64,000 bases of DNA, taken from assembly GCA_030549495.1 (NCBI GenBank), contig JAUIRK010000509.1, positions 1,888,501-1,952,500 of the forward strand, in the 5' to 3' direction. Of the stretch, positions 1 through 14,100 are shown one piece after another; the first letter of the stretch is position 1; every line of letters begins with the position of its first letter. The position numbers were made by a program, and so were the translations under genes. The notes beneath the pieces were generated by a model. The model was not told the origin of the DNA. It worked only from the letters and a program-made list of their open reading frames with translations, and did not search any database. This DNA comes from Nectonema munidae (lineage: Eukaryota > Nematomorpha > Nectonematoida > Nectonematidae).

Positions 1-1667
1 ATGGATGCAAGCGTATAACACATGGAAAAGATTGGCGCTAAGAAAGGAGATTAAAATGGTAGACTTCTCCGTCTATTCAAGAGGTCATCAATCACCTCAA
101 TTCACTTTCAATCTTACCAATCCTTAGCTCTACACCCCCTCTCCTTCACTATACATAAATCTGAAGATTCATCGCCAATCAACAGCAGACGTACTCTCAC
201 CTAATTAAGATCAAACAAATCCACATTACTCTCCGAGTATTTACCACACAGGGTTACCAATCTTCTCTCAGAATGGAAAAACAAACTATGAACATCTCCT
301 CCTCAAAAAGACTGGGATAATTTTGTTTGACAATTTTAAAATACTTTTCGAAGAGTCAAAAATTACTAACTACAAATGTTAGATGAACTCATAGCGAAAC
401 TTTTTCATAGCCCCTTGAACGCGATCCTTGACAAAGTTGGTGGCAAGAAATAAAAAATGAATGATGACATCTTTGCCCAATACATGGAGGAGAGATGTCA
501 ATCGATGAAGGCAGATTATTGATGCAGTATTAAAAATTGTTTAGACATAGAAGACTCCATTGCTCAAGCAAAAGAAGGTTTGTGCTATAAAAGAGTTAGC
601 TCAGTGGAATTCTGCCTTGATATACTATGTTTCGTTTATAATCAGCATGCACATTAGCAATTGAAAACAATTTTTTTGATGAATCATTGGTAAAATTGTT
701 TAGCGATGCAGGAAGTGTATACATAAATATAACAGCATAAAAACACCAAAATCGAGACACAAAATTAGCTAAAACGACTCTTATAATTTTATCTGAAAAA
801 AACTTGTTGTTCGGTGTAATGTGAAATATTATCCATTTTTCAAAGCGGAGGAGGTAGTCAGAATAAGGAACATTTAAGCTATAAACCTCATATGGTATCT
901 CTTTAATGTGAAAAAGAGAAGGAACTTCAATGATCAATTCCAATATAATAAAAATTATATCAATTCTTCATCTTTAATATTCTATGTTGAACGAAAGTTG
1001 GATCCAAATCAATTTTCTGATTTAAAAAAAATAAAAATGAGTAAAACAAGTGTAAAAAATTTATTTAAAAAATCCAAAAACAAGGCTATACATACAAATG
1101 TCGTAGCTCAGCGTGATATTCATAAAACAAATTAAAGACGTAAACAGACACACTTGCAAATGCTTTAGTGTGTACCATCTTAATACAACTCAATCGTCTC
1201 GTATAGCTAACGGCAACGAAAAACTCTTTCTCTGCAAATAAATATATCTTTGATGTACATACATTTATATACAATTTAGAAAACAAACTTATTTTGACAT
1301 ATAGAATGATAGAAATTAAGTTATTAAAACTAGTTAAATTTGCACATAACATTTTTAACGAAAAAAGAAAAGGATGATAAAAAATGAATGCAACACTTTA
1401 TGTAAAATCCAAGGAAGGAGGAGAGAAAGAGATTTGAAATTATTATTCATCTGAATCAACTCCATTTTTTGAAATATATTGCGAAGAATAGGACGCGTCA
1501 ACAAAAACAAAATGTCTGCTCATACGGAGAAAGCTCTTGAAAATTAGTATCCATTGAAGTTTGTTGGACGCATGTATACTTGTGTGTTATCATATGCTGA
1601 ATGTGTTTTGACGCGAAGCGGAAGAAAAGAAGTATTGACAGAAGCGGAGGAGAGAATTTTGCGTTGG
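1..1667 (-). other. sno 3' UTR and downstream flank
   Basis: This AT-rich stretch follows the sno stop codon. The 3' UTR must occupy part of it, but its end cannot be placed with confidence. Open frames here, such as 596-943 and 908-1135, show no recognisable domain or coding bias. Confidence 0.6.
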
Positions 1668-1768
1668 TCACTCAATTTCTTCCATAAAATCTTCGATCGT
1701 CGTTTTGGTGCATTCACTTGAAAGCGTGTTTACCAAGAAAGTGACGCAATTCGATGGCACCCAAATAC
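1668..1768 (-). CDS. sno: sno terminal exon 25 with stop
   Basis: Encodes [19 protein letters not shown], like SBNO1 GLIIPANCVSPLVNLLS, then [14 protein letters not shown] and TGA at 1668-1670. It was located by its phase and the conserved P-NCV motif; acceptor GATTTAG. A possible AATAAA poly(A) signal on the minus strand lies at 1060-1065, about 600 nt after the stop. Confidence 0.92.
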
Positions 1769-4700
1769 CTAAATCATCAAGTTTTCAAGTACAGGAGATG
1801 TAATACTTAGAAATAATGTCCTTTAACTAGAATCTTCAAGACTAATCTCCTGTATTATTTTTCAATAATTTAGGTAAAATATCTATCCTAATGTGTCGCA
1901 TTTATTCGTGTTAAAAGTATTAGTGTCTTGCGAATGAATATCGTTTCCCCATCATTTTTTGTTTTAAGAGACTGCATCAATACACGAGTGTATTAAGGTG
2001 CGTTTGTGCCTCAACATTTTTGAAATTCTTCTTACTTTTATTGGTGTTGTATATTGGTCTAAAAAAGGTATGAAATTTCACTTTAAAATTCCAAGATTTA
2101 CGTGTTGCACAACAAAAAAATCAAAACCACGTGAAATTTTTTTTGTAGATGGCGTTAATTTTTAATTTGTAATTTTTCAAGTTTTTTAATAAAAGATGAG
2201 TTATTTTTCAGATATTTTGATTAATATAGTATTTAACATATAATATTAAAGTATAAAAATTAACATAGAAACAATCTTGTATATCCTCAAGAGGTTGGAA
2301 ACGGGAGACACCGCCTTATAATCGTTTACCTTCTAACCCTCAAAAGAATGGAGAAATGAAATAAATGCTTATAATATTATCTAGTATAATCTTTCTAACC
2401 CGCAAAAGGGTGAAGACAGCCACTACCCTATCATAATCAATTACAAAGTATTACCATTTAGGATAAAATTTGATCCATCTTTGATTTGATATAATAACAA
2501 AGGGGAGACAGCGGTGCAAAGATCATTGTGATTTAAGTATAGATAGACTCTCCGGTGTGTTTAATTTAGCACTGTATATAATAAAGTTTGTTCGGTGCTT
2601 GATTTGAAATAGTAAAAATGGGGAGACAATGGGGTTAAAAGTCATTTCAGTGTTTTTGAATATTCTTTCAATTATTAAAATTTTAATTAAAGTAATAAAA
2701 ATTGGAAGACAACTTGGTAAAAATTATTGTGTTTTGAAAATTACATTAATACAGAGATAGCAGGGTTGTCTAATAATAATCAAGGTCTGATTATATTACC
2801 AATTAGTCTTCTAATAAGAGCCTTTTTATACGGTCTTCAGAAGAGAGACATATTTGACCTTCGAACACCAAATAGTGAATTGGCGCAAGCAAGAATTCTG
2901 TTGCCCAAAGCTTTACAAAAGAGGTCGTAAAATGTTCACTTGGTTAGAGTAACCAATGCAGGTTTTCAGTAATAGAACATTCAAATCTGAAAGGGCATTT
3001 GTAACTATCGTTTCATTATGTAGACTCAAAAAAGTCTCAAGCATTATAAAAAAAATGAGGCGTAACCTGTTCCGTAATTTTCGATCGAGTTTGGCCGTCT
3101 ATTTTCGTTAAAAATCGTAGCAATTTGATAATTGTTTTAAACTTGAAATGTCCTATCCTAATGAAACTGCTGATTTATAGAAGTGGGGTAAATTTGATGA
3201 ATCAAATCAATCTCAAGATGCTATATATCCTACTTTCAGAGAAGTGCATGATGACTTTATGAAAAACTTTATGAATGCGAAGAATTTGTTCTAAGCCATA
3301 GCATTATTCACATGATTAGAGATGGTCTTGAAGAATCGCAAATGTCCTCGATCTTAATAGATCAGTGTAGAAATAATAGCGGACATGAAGAATTATCAGT
3401 TTGCTTTTGCTTTGACTCCATCATAATGAAATATTTTGTTATCTTGTTAAGCTAGAAGGGCGATGATATTGCAATTACAAACAAGGTAATTAGGCTTGAT
3501 TGAATCCCTGCATTTGTCCGCTGGGATTGCGAGCTGAGAGTGATTGCAATAAAACGAAGATAAACTAAATATTGCAAGTACGATCATAAACGTGTCAAGG
3601 ATATAAAGAAAAAAGGCTTATTATCAAAAACCTACTATTATCTCGCATAAGATAATGGTGGGTCCTAGGCCAAGTGTTTATGCGGACTATTGTAAAATCC
3701 GGTCCTGTTTAGTTATTTCCTTTTTGTTTTCTCATATGGTCTTTCCAGACAACTCATATATTTCAACTTTAAAAAGACTAAATGTCATGAAGGAAAGTAT
3801 ACAAAAATGAAAAATGTAAATTAAAACGGTACCTATTATACGGAGATTGGTCTTTGTTTTAACTCGGATAATTTGCATTTTAGAAAGTGAAGCTCCGGGA
3901 ACAGATGAAAACATCCTTTCAACGTAATCCCAAATCGATAACACTCCACCAGACAACACATGGTACTTGCGCGTTCTCACTCCCACTTCGCAATCTTGTC
4001 GCTTACAAGATCCACGCCTAAACAAGGAACAAATGTTATAAAAGGTTCAAGTGGGTTACCCCATTCATTTCGGATTCTAGGTTGATACTGGAATTCAAGG
4101 TCCCCTCAAAATTCATTGATATACGTAAAGATCATTGCCCCCAGCAAAGATCATTGCAAATTAATATTTCCGCAGAGATCATTAGTACCCATAATAATGA
4201 TTGATATCTCCTCAAAGAAATGCTCATTTCAAGTAATTTTTTAATAAAAATAATTTTTTTCTTCAAAATAATTGAATAAAACATTGAAATTATTAAATAT
4301 TTTTTAATATATTTTAAATAAACAGATGAAAGGATTCTTACAATGTATAATACTGTTTAGTATATGTGAAAACATAATTTTGAGACCGCAGAAAGGGGCT
4401 AAAAATCAAAAATTTTAATTATTTTAAAAGATATTCTGATACAGTACAAAATGCTCGATTTTTTTATTTAAAAAAAAAAGAAATTCTTTATGTTGATTTC
4501 GATAAAAAGTTATATAAAGATGATTCTAAAAGAGTTTTTTTCTTTTAATCGAGAAGCTAATAGCTCAGACGAATTTTTACATAAGTTCAAGTCCAGAATG
4601 AAATTGCTTGGTCCTATTTTAGAATGAAACTGAAGTAAAGTTACATGTCAAAAATTTTAATCTTAAATGTCATCTTAAAAGATGATTCTTTGAAATATTT

Positions 4701-7700
4701 GTCAAAATTAATTCAGAGCAAAGTTCTTTGCTATGTGGAACTAACCTGATACATGAATCGAGTTAGAATAGAGCTTTCTGTTAATACCTTTCAAGTTTGA
4801 TTTACAAAAATAGAAGTCGTTTATATGATGATTGGATTCTCGCCATATCATTGGTAGAGCAAATCTCATACTTTTTCTTGTTCTTTTGTCCATTGTTGCA
4901 AATGTCCTGCACATTGCTTACATACAATATAAGGCGCCAAATTTTTGTCTTGTTCGCCTAACTTGATTTTAAAATTTGAAGAGCTGATGCAACTTCTTTT
5001 TAAAAATATTTTTGTAAAATTATAAAATGTAATTATTCATAAAGAAAGATTATATTATATATGTTTTAAAATTTGATCATTTCCAATCCTATTCAAAAAC
5101 ACAATAATTTTTCACAGTGTTATTATATCATATCATACACAGAATAAAATTTATTTTAAATAACTATCAAATAAATTCTACGTTTATTGTTGTAATTGAT
5201 ATAGTGAATAAAATGATGAGAGGTTATTGGATGTCCTCATTCTCTTTATGTTTCGGAAGATAGTGAACGAAGAACACAAACTATTTTCACGCGAGCCGCC
5301 GAATTCATCGACAATTTACCGATATACCCAATTTATCGAGCACACATTTCACCGAAACCGAAGTTTTAACCTTCTATCATTATATAAAAAAAAGTTAGAG
5401 ATCATTTCCTAATTTTTATCAACATAAATAAAAAGATCAAAAAAGTGTAAAAATGCTTATCTATTAAAATTAGAGTCTTTTTTTAACCGTTGAGAATGGC
5501 AGCGATAATTCTTTCTGTGTGGTTGACATGAATTACCCGCGAAATATTGAGCGATTTTTACATCGTAAAATCTTATCAGGATGTCCAAAAATTTGCATAT
5601 ATTAGGATGGTGTAGAGCTTCCTGAGTTTCAAATGCTCTACGCATGCGGCCCATTACAAGCAGATTTGCGGCCCACACAGATTACAGTATTATTAATTAT
5701 AATTTTATGTATAAGTGTAGATTTAGACTTCTCAAAGAACTAGGTTGACTGATTTTCACTTATCATCTCTTATAAAAGTTCGCACTGCACAGAAATTTCA
5801 GTGAGACATAGCAAAGATTGTCAATAACAAGAGGTGTCAAACCTCGGGACCAGAACATGTAAAGTGTTTGAATAATTAATAATAAATGTTTATTTTGAAC
5901 TATTGTAATTTATGTGCATTTCATTTGTAGTTCATTCATATACATGTGGGCCATGTATGTTGCCTTATAAACTTTTTTTATACTAAAATAAAGAACAGAT
6001 TTATATCCGTGCTAATTTTTTAATTAAATTATTTTGTTTAACTATACACGACTTTGTACTTGCATTTTTGAATATAATCAAACCATTACATGTTTCTAAG
6101 TTAAAAGTAAAATATTCTGCAATAATTTTTATTGAACAACTTTAAATATAATTGTATGAGTGCGGCCCTCATGAGAACACAAACTCACTCCTTTGGCCCT
6201 CATGGGACTCCGAGTTTGACATGCCTGCTCTACGCCATCCCTCAAGTTCATTATTTGTTTTTGGAACAGAATTCAAAAAGTTTTCATAGACATCCCACAT
6301 CATGAGTTCATATCTTGGCGGTCTACGGCGATTTTATGTAGCAGGGCGGCATATCCACGTATCTTCGAAATAATCTACATTTTGTAATCCAGGTGAAGAC
6401 AAGTTGTTATTACACTATAATTCAAATGAAGTTACAACCATATCAACAGGAAGGTGTGCTAATGCAGGTAAATAACCTACATCCATTTCATATCTTTGTT
6501 TCAGCCCATTTGCTTATATAACACGAAGGATAAGCCGAAAGAACGAAAGAAACATCCTTTTAAACACGCACTTGGAATTTCTTTCTACATGCCTTTATCA
6601 TAACACGTTCAAAGTCAAGTGTTGTGCATGATTAAACTGAAATGATGTATGCTTTGGCAGACAATTATAATTATTTGCAAACCGTATACTTCTCATTGTC
6701 CTTTTAATGGTCTGGGTTATTGGAAGTTTGCTGCTGCTTCACTGCATCCTACAAGTGCATTCAAAATGACGGCATGAGGTGCTTCTGAATTTTATTTACC
6801 TCGTTTACCTGTTTTCCATTATTTTTTGAGCTTCGCTTTTATCTATAGGATTATGTTCTTTGTTTTCTTTCACAATTTCATGAAGTTTCATAGTAACCCG
6901 CGCTCCAAACTTTAACTTGTATTTTTAACTAAATACTTTTCTCTCTTCTCCTTTTCTTTTTATAAGAAATATCGATCCCTTATCAACTTCTTGCCCTTCT
7001 CCGATTCTATAAAGTGGAGAGACATGATGCGCTTTTCAGCAATGTCTCTAAAATAAATAACTTAAAGTTTTATAATTAATTAGGCTTAACAAAAACATTC
7101 TTGCGTATTTGATTATTACAGGGTAGACGAACAAAACTTGTAATATTACAAATCCAATTAGATATTTCTTACTTCAGATCGTTGGCATTCAAATTTAATT
7201 ATAATTTAAATAGTAGAGAGGAAAGTTTATTGACGAACAAATGTTTTAAAAATGATTAATTTTCAACCACTCAGGAATCATCAGATCCAATCGTCAAGAG
7301 CACTAGAGAAAAATGTTAAGAAAGGAGACATTAAGGAGTGAACGAAGCGTAGTGATTAAGACTGGCTGTGGAGAAAACATTTTTCTCTAATGCTCTTGAC
7401 AGTTGGATCTGATGATGACCAAAGTGGTCGAAAATTAAATATTTTGAAAGTATTTCTTCGTAAATAAACTTTACTGCCTACTAGCTTGTCCTTACCTTTA
7501 CTCATGAACACATCTCAGTCCCGCTTTATCTACATAATTCTAATTATGTATACCTCAACTCCACCTACAAATATAGGCATCCCAAAACTAGTCAATGAAA
7601 GGATCGTTTCCCCAGATCCTCCTTGTCTAAAATCAGAAGTCAGAAATTTGAATGATGCATTTTCAATTTGAAGACCTTTTTACTTTTATTTTGTTCTCCG

Positions 7701-8167
7701 AAATTTTTTCCCATTCTTCAACTTATATCAGAGAAGTAATAGCAGTGGAAGATGGTAAAGCTCATTAGGTTATTTCCTTCGCTTCATCTTTTTGCATCGA
7801 TGAAATCTTGGCTTATATTGCAAGCCTTTATAATATGGTCATCAAACATGATCAAAAATTTCCATTGAAAATTGTATTTTCAAAAAAGACAACTTCTTTG
7901 TGAAAGCTGCTATTAGTAAATAATTTCAAGTTCAATCACAAGAAACACAATCTCAGATAAAATAGATTCCATTAGAATGCTTCAGAATCATTTCAATATC
8001 GTTTTTAGAAAGTAAGAATACTTTATATATAGTTTATTGTGTGGACCTGCAGTGTAAATGTAAAACCAGTTAAAAACACAAATACACACAGAAATAGATG
8101 ATACGTGTAGGACACTTAAAATTATTTAACCTCTTTGTTAAAATTCATAGCTATGCTAACGACGTAA

Positions 8168-8198
<31 letters not shown>

Positions 8199-11100
8199 AG
8201 CAGAAAGTGACCCACACGTACACTCAAGGATACGGGCACACAATTACACGGACACGCACGAATAGACGACAGACATAGGACCCCTTCTGAGAAACTCTGT
8301 GTCCCTCACTGAGAAAGATATTTTATATAGTAATGTGGAATAAAATTATTTTGGATTACCTTTTGAAATTTCTCGCTATACTAGTGGACAGACACGAACA
8401 TACACATAGAGACACGAGCATACACATGTAGACGTAAACATAGAGACACGGAAAAACACATACACCAAACGTGTAACTGTACATATACACATACATGTAG
8501 TACAGTACACACATATAGACACGGGCGCACTCGAAACCTACACGCAGCCATGGTTCACTGTGTTTTTATGTGTACAGAGACAGGTACAAGTACACAAAAG
8601 CCACGACGACACACACACATGCATCCACGTACACACAGACACCGATACACACACTGAAAAGATATGAATATACATAGATTACCCTAAGTTCATCACACAT
8701 ACGTTGCCTGTGTTTAAAAAATTAGGGTGTATAAGTATATTTATAATTGTCATTTCTTTTTTAATTTTCTATCAAGGTTGCACATATAGTATGTATGTGT
8801 TAATAATTTACTATTGATGATTTTTATTAAAATAGAGAAAAACAATTTTAACAAAGTAAACTACAAAATAAAATTTACCAATCAAATTCTTAGATCGAGG
8901 CTTCACTCAATATGTATATATGGCATCTGCAATCTATACATAAAAACTCGTTTAAGTGGTATATTTAAAAATTAGGTTATTGAGAATTGCTGTCTCCAAA
9001 AACGTAGACAGGAGTAAAACTTATACCATAGGCAGAATAGTAAGAGAATATCTATTTATATACATTACCAGTAAACGTGTGAGCACATGGAGGCAGAACA
9101 AGCATAAAAATTCTGCCAATAACTTTGAGCTTGATTCGGCGTGACTTTGGTAAACCTCTTCAAAAAAGCTTCCTGGTTATGAGGTTTGCCATTGATACCG
9201 GTATTTGGTTTGTACATTGTGAACGACTTTTCATTGGAGACACCTTTTGAGACGGCGGAAATGTTTGAGTGGGAAATGATTAGAACGGGAGTCACTTTAC
9301 CATTCTTCTTCTGAAAGGAAACGTCAATCAAACAAAAGTTCCAAGATAACGATATTCACATTCACAAGCAAACTCCAAAAATATATATTCATTGAAATTT
9401 TAATTTTTAGAAAAAATAGAAAAGTAGAAACTTGTTGCGGATAAATTGTTAATCGGTTTACTTTAATTGTAAGGATATAGTGGATGATCATTCAAGCCAG
9501 TGTATTCTAAGATTGGATATTTTAAAAAGCTTTTCAATGTTTATATTCAATAGGACGACCATCTATCTAACTTTGAGTACGTTATAAAACGTTGGCTTAC
9601 TGATAATAATTATATAAATTTATGACGTAAACGTTGTGAAGAGTTTAAAAATAAATTAAATCTTAGCAATCTAGTATCTGTAGTATGATAAAGCTTTCTC
9701 TTCCTTCACAAACTAATTATCACGCATCCCTAAATGTTTATTTTACAAACTTTATCTCTGGAATTCTTTGATTTTTTATTTGATTTGTTCGATACAGAAT
9801 CAATTCTCGTTCCCACATAGTTCGATACAAGCAGTGCCTTATCGGTGGAAACACCTCAGGGTACGTTTACCTTTACAAGTTGCTTACATATTAAAAGAGG
9901 AAGACTATATCTTAGTAAAATTAAAGGATTTGATCACCACTGTCAACGATGCCAACGATTTCAATATTTTCATTCTCTTTATTTTTGCCTTCTTTAATTA
10001 AAAAAGATATTGGAAAACGAAGGATTCAATATTTTCTATTTAAATTTGGAATTATATTTTTTATCAAAGCAAAATCTCCATTGTATAAATGATACTTCAA
10101 TCTCACTTTATTGACACCAATTACGAATTAACTCATAAAGAGAGGTTTAAAGCTTTTTGAAAATTTCATAAAATATTTCAAAAGATATCGTGTGTGAATC
10201 CTTTACTAGAACGCCTAAATTTTTAGAGTGGGTACTTAAAATGGTGGGAATTTTTTCCTTCTTTCTGCTCAAATTTGAACGTCGATAAAATATAAATTTT
10301 GGTTGAGCGAAGACCCAGCAGGGGACGCATCTGACATTGATGCAGCGGCATGGCTTCGATTTCAGATCGTGATGTTACTTTATTATGCAATTTATTTTTC
10401 CTATGCAATAACGGCAAAGGAAATATAAAAAACTAACTCACCCATTTTGAGACATGTAGTGCACATTCAATAATACACACTAGACCGTCACAAAAAAATA
10501 TGAAAAATTTTTTCGAATTTTTTTTCTTTGCATACGTTTTCATCTTGTTCTGATATATAAAAAAAATTAGTTCCCAAAGTTTCAAATTTTTTACTTGTGA
10601 TTTGAAGACCGCTCATCGTAATTAAAAGTTATGGAAATAAGGGCAAAACATCAAAGTATATATTTTATTTTTTTATCTAAAAATACCTACAATGATCTAC
10701 TATTTAATAGAAATATCTTATTTAAAAATATTATACAGCCAAACTTTATTATGTTTAAAAAAATTTGTTGTAACATATCTTTCAGGAATTTCTCCTAACG
10801 GAATAATAGAAAGTTCTAAAAACTCTCTGTAATCGTTACGATGATGATTCACCTCTAGTTGCTCTTTAACAAAACTTATTACAGAATCTTTGTTTATTTT
10901 TAGCCAGTTAGTTTCTTGTCGAGTTTCTCCTTCAAGAACACTAAATTGTTTTTGTCTATTGAATTCAATTTCTCTTTGAAATTTTTAAAAAGATCAATGT
11001 TCGAGCCAGTCGAATTAAAAAACAAATTGAAGACACTCCCTATAATTATCTCAAAAATATGATGCCAACAAGTTAAAAAAGCAATTTTTGTTTGAAATGT

Positions 11101-14100
11101 TTCTGAATATTCACACAGGCCTCATTGTGAATGCCTGTAGTTGAATCAAAAGAGCGGCCTGCCACACAACTTTCGACACCTTTCCACTCTTTAATTGCAT
11201 TAAGTACAGCTGTTCCGATTTCATAACCTGTCACTTTTTCTCTAATTCATCTATGCTTAAAAGTTTTTCTGTATTCACACCTGATACTCCGATAGCTAGA
11301 TGATACACAAAGTTTCCCGAGAAATTCTTCCTGTATGTCACGTCAAAATGGATTTTGAGAGGAGTGTTTGGAGTGAAAGTACTTTTTATACTCTTTTCAA
11401 GTTCTTCTCTTGATTTAATTCTGGACCTATGCAAAGAGGATTTTGAAAAAGATATATCTTTGAGATCAACACCAAGAGCTTTTAGCGCAGGAGCAACAAC
11501 ATGAATTGCTTGTCTAGAAGAAGAACTTGTTCTGTCTAAAGAAGAACAAAAATCTACATTTTTCAATAGAGAATTCACGGGTAATTTGTTTTGTTTTTTC
11601 TTTATTTTTTGATATCTTCAAAAAATTATGATAAAATTCTGGATCTTTTTCTAGATTGGAAGAAAAACTTTCTTCGCTAGTTTCATTTTCCAGAATAGAC
11701 TGAATTTCAAAACTTTTTTTTTCAATGTATGATTTTTTCTCACGTAGAGTTTGCTCGTTCAACCTTTTTCTTTCCCATTTAGCTGTAAACTCTTTCTTTA
11801 TCTTCCCCGAAATAATCATTTTTCTTTTGAGCCTTGGTCTTCTAAGAACAACTTATCTTCACCTATTTTAATTATACTTGAGCAGTTAGCATGGCTGATA
11901 TCAAACAAATGATGTAGGTTTTTTTGAAAATCTTTTTCCATTGATCGCTGGGCAAAAACCTTTCTGTGTTTGTTTTTACCAATACGAATATACTCATCCA
12001 CGATCTTTTTCAACTTTGATACGATATTTGTTTTGTGTTTTGTTGGTAAGCTTGCTTAATCCAAATTGACAAAACTTCATCTACTATCAGTGAAACTGCC
12101 TGTGAAAGAGTTCTGTTTTCTTTTTTAACCAAAAAGTAGAGTTTATTTAATACATCTCGAAGAAGAGGTAGTTGGATATCTGGAATTGAGTCATTCATAG
12201 AACCAATTAGTCATAAAATGTTTTTTCTTTCTAGTGTCCATGTCTATAATAAAATGAAAATCTAAAAATTATTTTATATAAAAAAGATCGTGAAGTTTTA
12301 CTAATAACAAAATTAGATAAATTATCCTAATCTTTAAAATTTGAGGAAAACTAAAGTGCGAGTGATTAGAGTAATATGAGAATATTAAAAAATTTTAATT
12401 AAAAAAACATAAAATATAAAAATGTAAATGTTTAATGAATTATTTTTTTACTTTATTAATATTTAATAAAAAAATTAAAAAATAGTGTGTTCTTTATTCA
12501 TTTTTGAGACATAAGTTCAATGAGCAGTCACTTAATAAAGTTCAATTGAAATAAAAATTTAAATATAATAACATTTGATGTATTAAAACATTTTTAAGAG
12601 GTATGCTTCAAAAAATTTCAATTTTTATTTTTTTGGGACAGTCTAATACACACTCATAGATTCTCAAATTTTTTAACCCATCGACCCCTTCATAGATTAT
12701 TTACTTTCTCTTCAGCCTCTAGACAAGTAACTTTTGCATTTCTGGTGATGAAAAATAATATATGAAAATTTACCTTCAAAGTAATATTTTATTCTTTGTT
12801 TATATACTAATGCATAGCTTTCATGACTATCTCAATTTTTTCTTGCCTAGAAATATAATTGATTCTGCAAATGATAACATAACAGACCCTCTTTAAACTA
12901 CCTTACTTAATGTAATATTGGACCCTTAGAAAACTCTCATCGAACCCAGGTGTCGATATTGACCACTTTGGGGATCCGTGATATAGATAGACACAAATTT
13001 ATGCTCCTTATCATCTTATTTTTACATAATTGTATTAACAAGAGGATGAGTAGTAATGCTTTTTATGCAAACACAGAGATCGCTGTGACACATGGGAATG
13101 TGTTTTCGTTGAGTTTTAGTTAGCGCGATTGAATGAGAAAAGAGCGAAACCTGCTTTGAGAAATAAAAGCCGTCGTCGACATCGTTGTGCTCTCGGTAGA
13201 GCTTGACAGCGGCTTCCCACGACAAACCGCGTTCCACCTTGAGCATCCAGTGGTGGGCCAGGATTGTGCCGGTCGTTCCATTGAAGCAGAAGGTCTGCTT
13301 GCGCAGAGGACTGATGCTTTCTCCACTGCAGCCAAAATCTGGTGCATGCAAAAATAAAGCAGCGCGATATAAAAGCTTTAAATTCAAGAGATCGCATTTT
13401 TAAAGCTTAGTTTTTCGAAACGAATCCGTTGCTTCACAACTTAGAGACGACAATTTTTATTTTAACTGTCACTGATGTCTTTTTGGAGCTATAAGGGATG
13501 CATATTCATCATGATTGAGATGAGTTTTGGTTAATCGCGGAAAAAATTGCGCTTTACAGAAAGAACTGTGATTAGAGTTCAAGGTCAGCATGCAACCCTC
13601 CCCCATAACAGGTGCGTTCGGGGTGTTGTTGAAAACGAAATAGTTGTACAAATGATTTTTTGAAGAATTTTGAAGCGTCTACGATTCAAAATTTCGGAAA
13701 TAATTTTGCCGAACTTTTTATCTTGTTCTAGATTCACAAGATCAAAAACGCATTTCCTCTCGTATATACAAGAATGGTCTAACAATAACAAATGTACCTA
13801 AAATGCCCATATCCCATTTGCCATTGCGTTTTGCTTCTAGAATGAAAGCTGTCAGGGTTTCGGTGAAGTATTGAAAGATGTTATTTTGCAGATCTACACA
13901 CAAGCCGAGAATTCGATTCAAAAATTTCGTTATATTGGCGTAATCTAAAGAGAAAAACAGAACAATGAAAGCACAGGATTTAGATCAATAAAACTTTATC
14001 TTTCATTTAGGTAAAAACTCTTTCTTGAACATTGCCCAGTGTTTTATCTTGAATTTCTATATCCGAATAAAATATTCTCGAAAGTTTAGAGCGTTTTTAT

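Larger units (their letters stand above)
1769..3832 (-). other. sno intron 24
   Basis: Contains degenerate tandem repeats at 2285-2745, a dispersed repeat at 2757-2960 and a weak hAT/DUF4371-like fragment near 3210-3470. The remainder is unrecognised AT-rich DNA. Confidence 0.85.
4018..9068 (-). other. sno intron 23
   Basis: Contains a hAT-type remnant (5644-6227), a fold-back element (7205-7480) and CA-rich cryptic repeats (8090-8660). 4018-5640 and 6230-7200 are AT-rich with no recognised content. Confidence 0.85.
9311..13150 (-). other. sno intron 22
   Basis: Dominated by the transposon at 10482-12644 and the hAT-like element at 12655-12980. 9311-10481 holds nothing I recognise. Confidence 0.85.

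Noticed and set aside
596-943. 115-codon minus-strand open frame
   Set aside because: No recognisable motif, AT-driven composition, and located in the sno 3' flank.
7395-7440. Hammerhead ribozyme-like CTGATGA...GAAA core in the fold-back element
   Set aside because: An extra base follows CTGATGA before the stem II pairing, and no matching cleavage site with stem I is present, so the conserved fold is not met.
7780-8020. Weak similarity to part of the piggyBac-like relic at 26420
   Set aside because: Only about 50 bp around GTAAGCTGCWATTAGTA-type sequence agrees; too short to claim homology in AT-rich DNA.
13022-13397. Longer reading frames overlapping sno exon 22
   Set aside because: Only the frame joined at the CACCAG acceptor and GTTTCG donor continues the family sequence; the rest are shadows.
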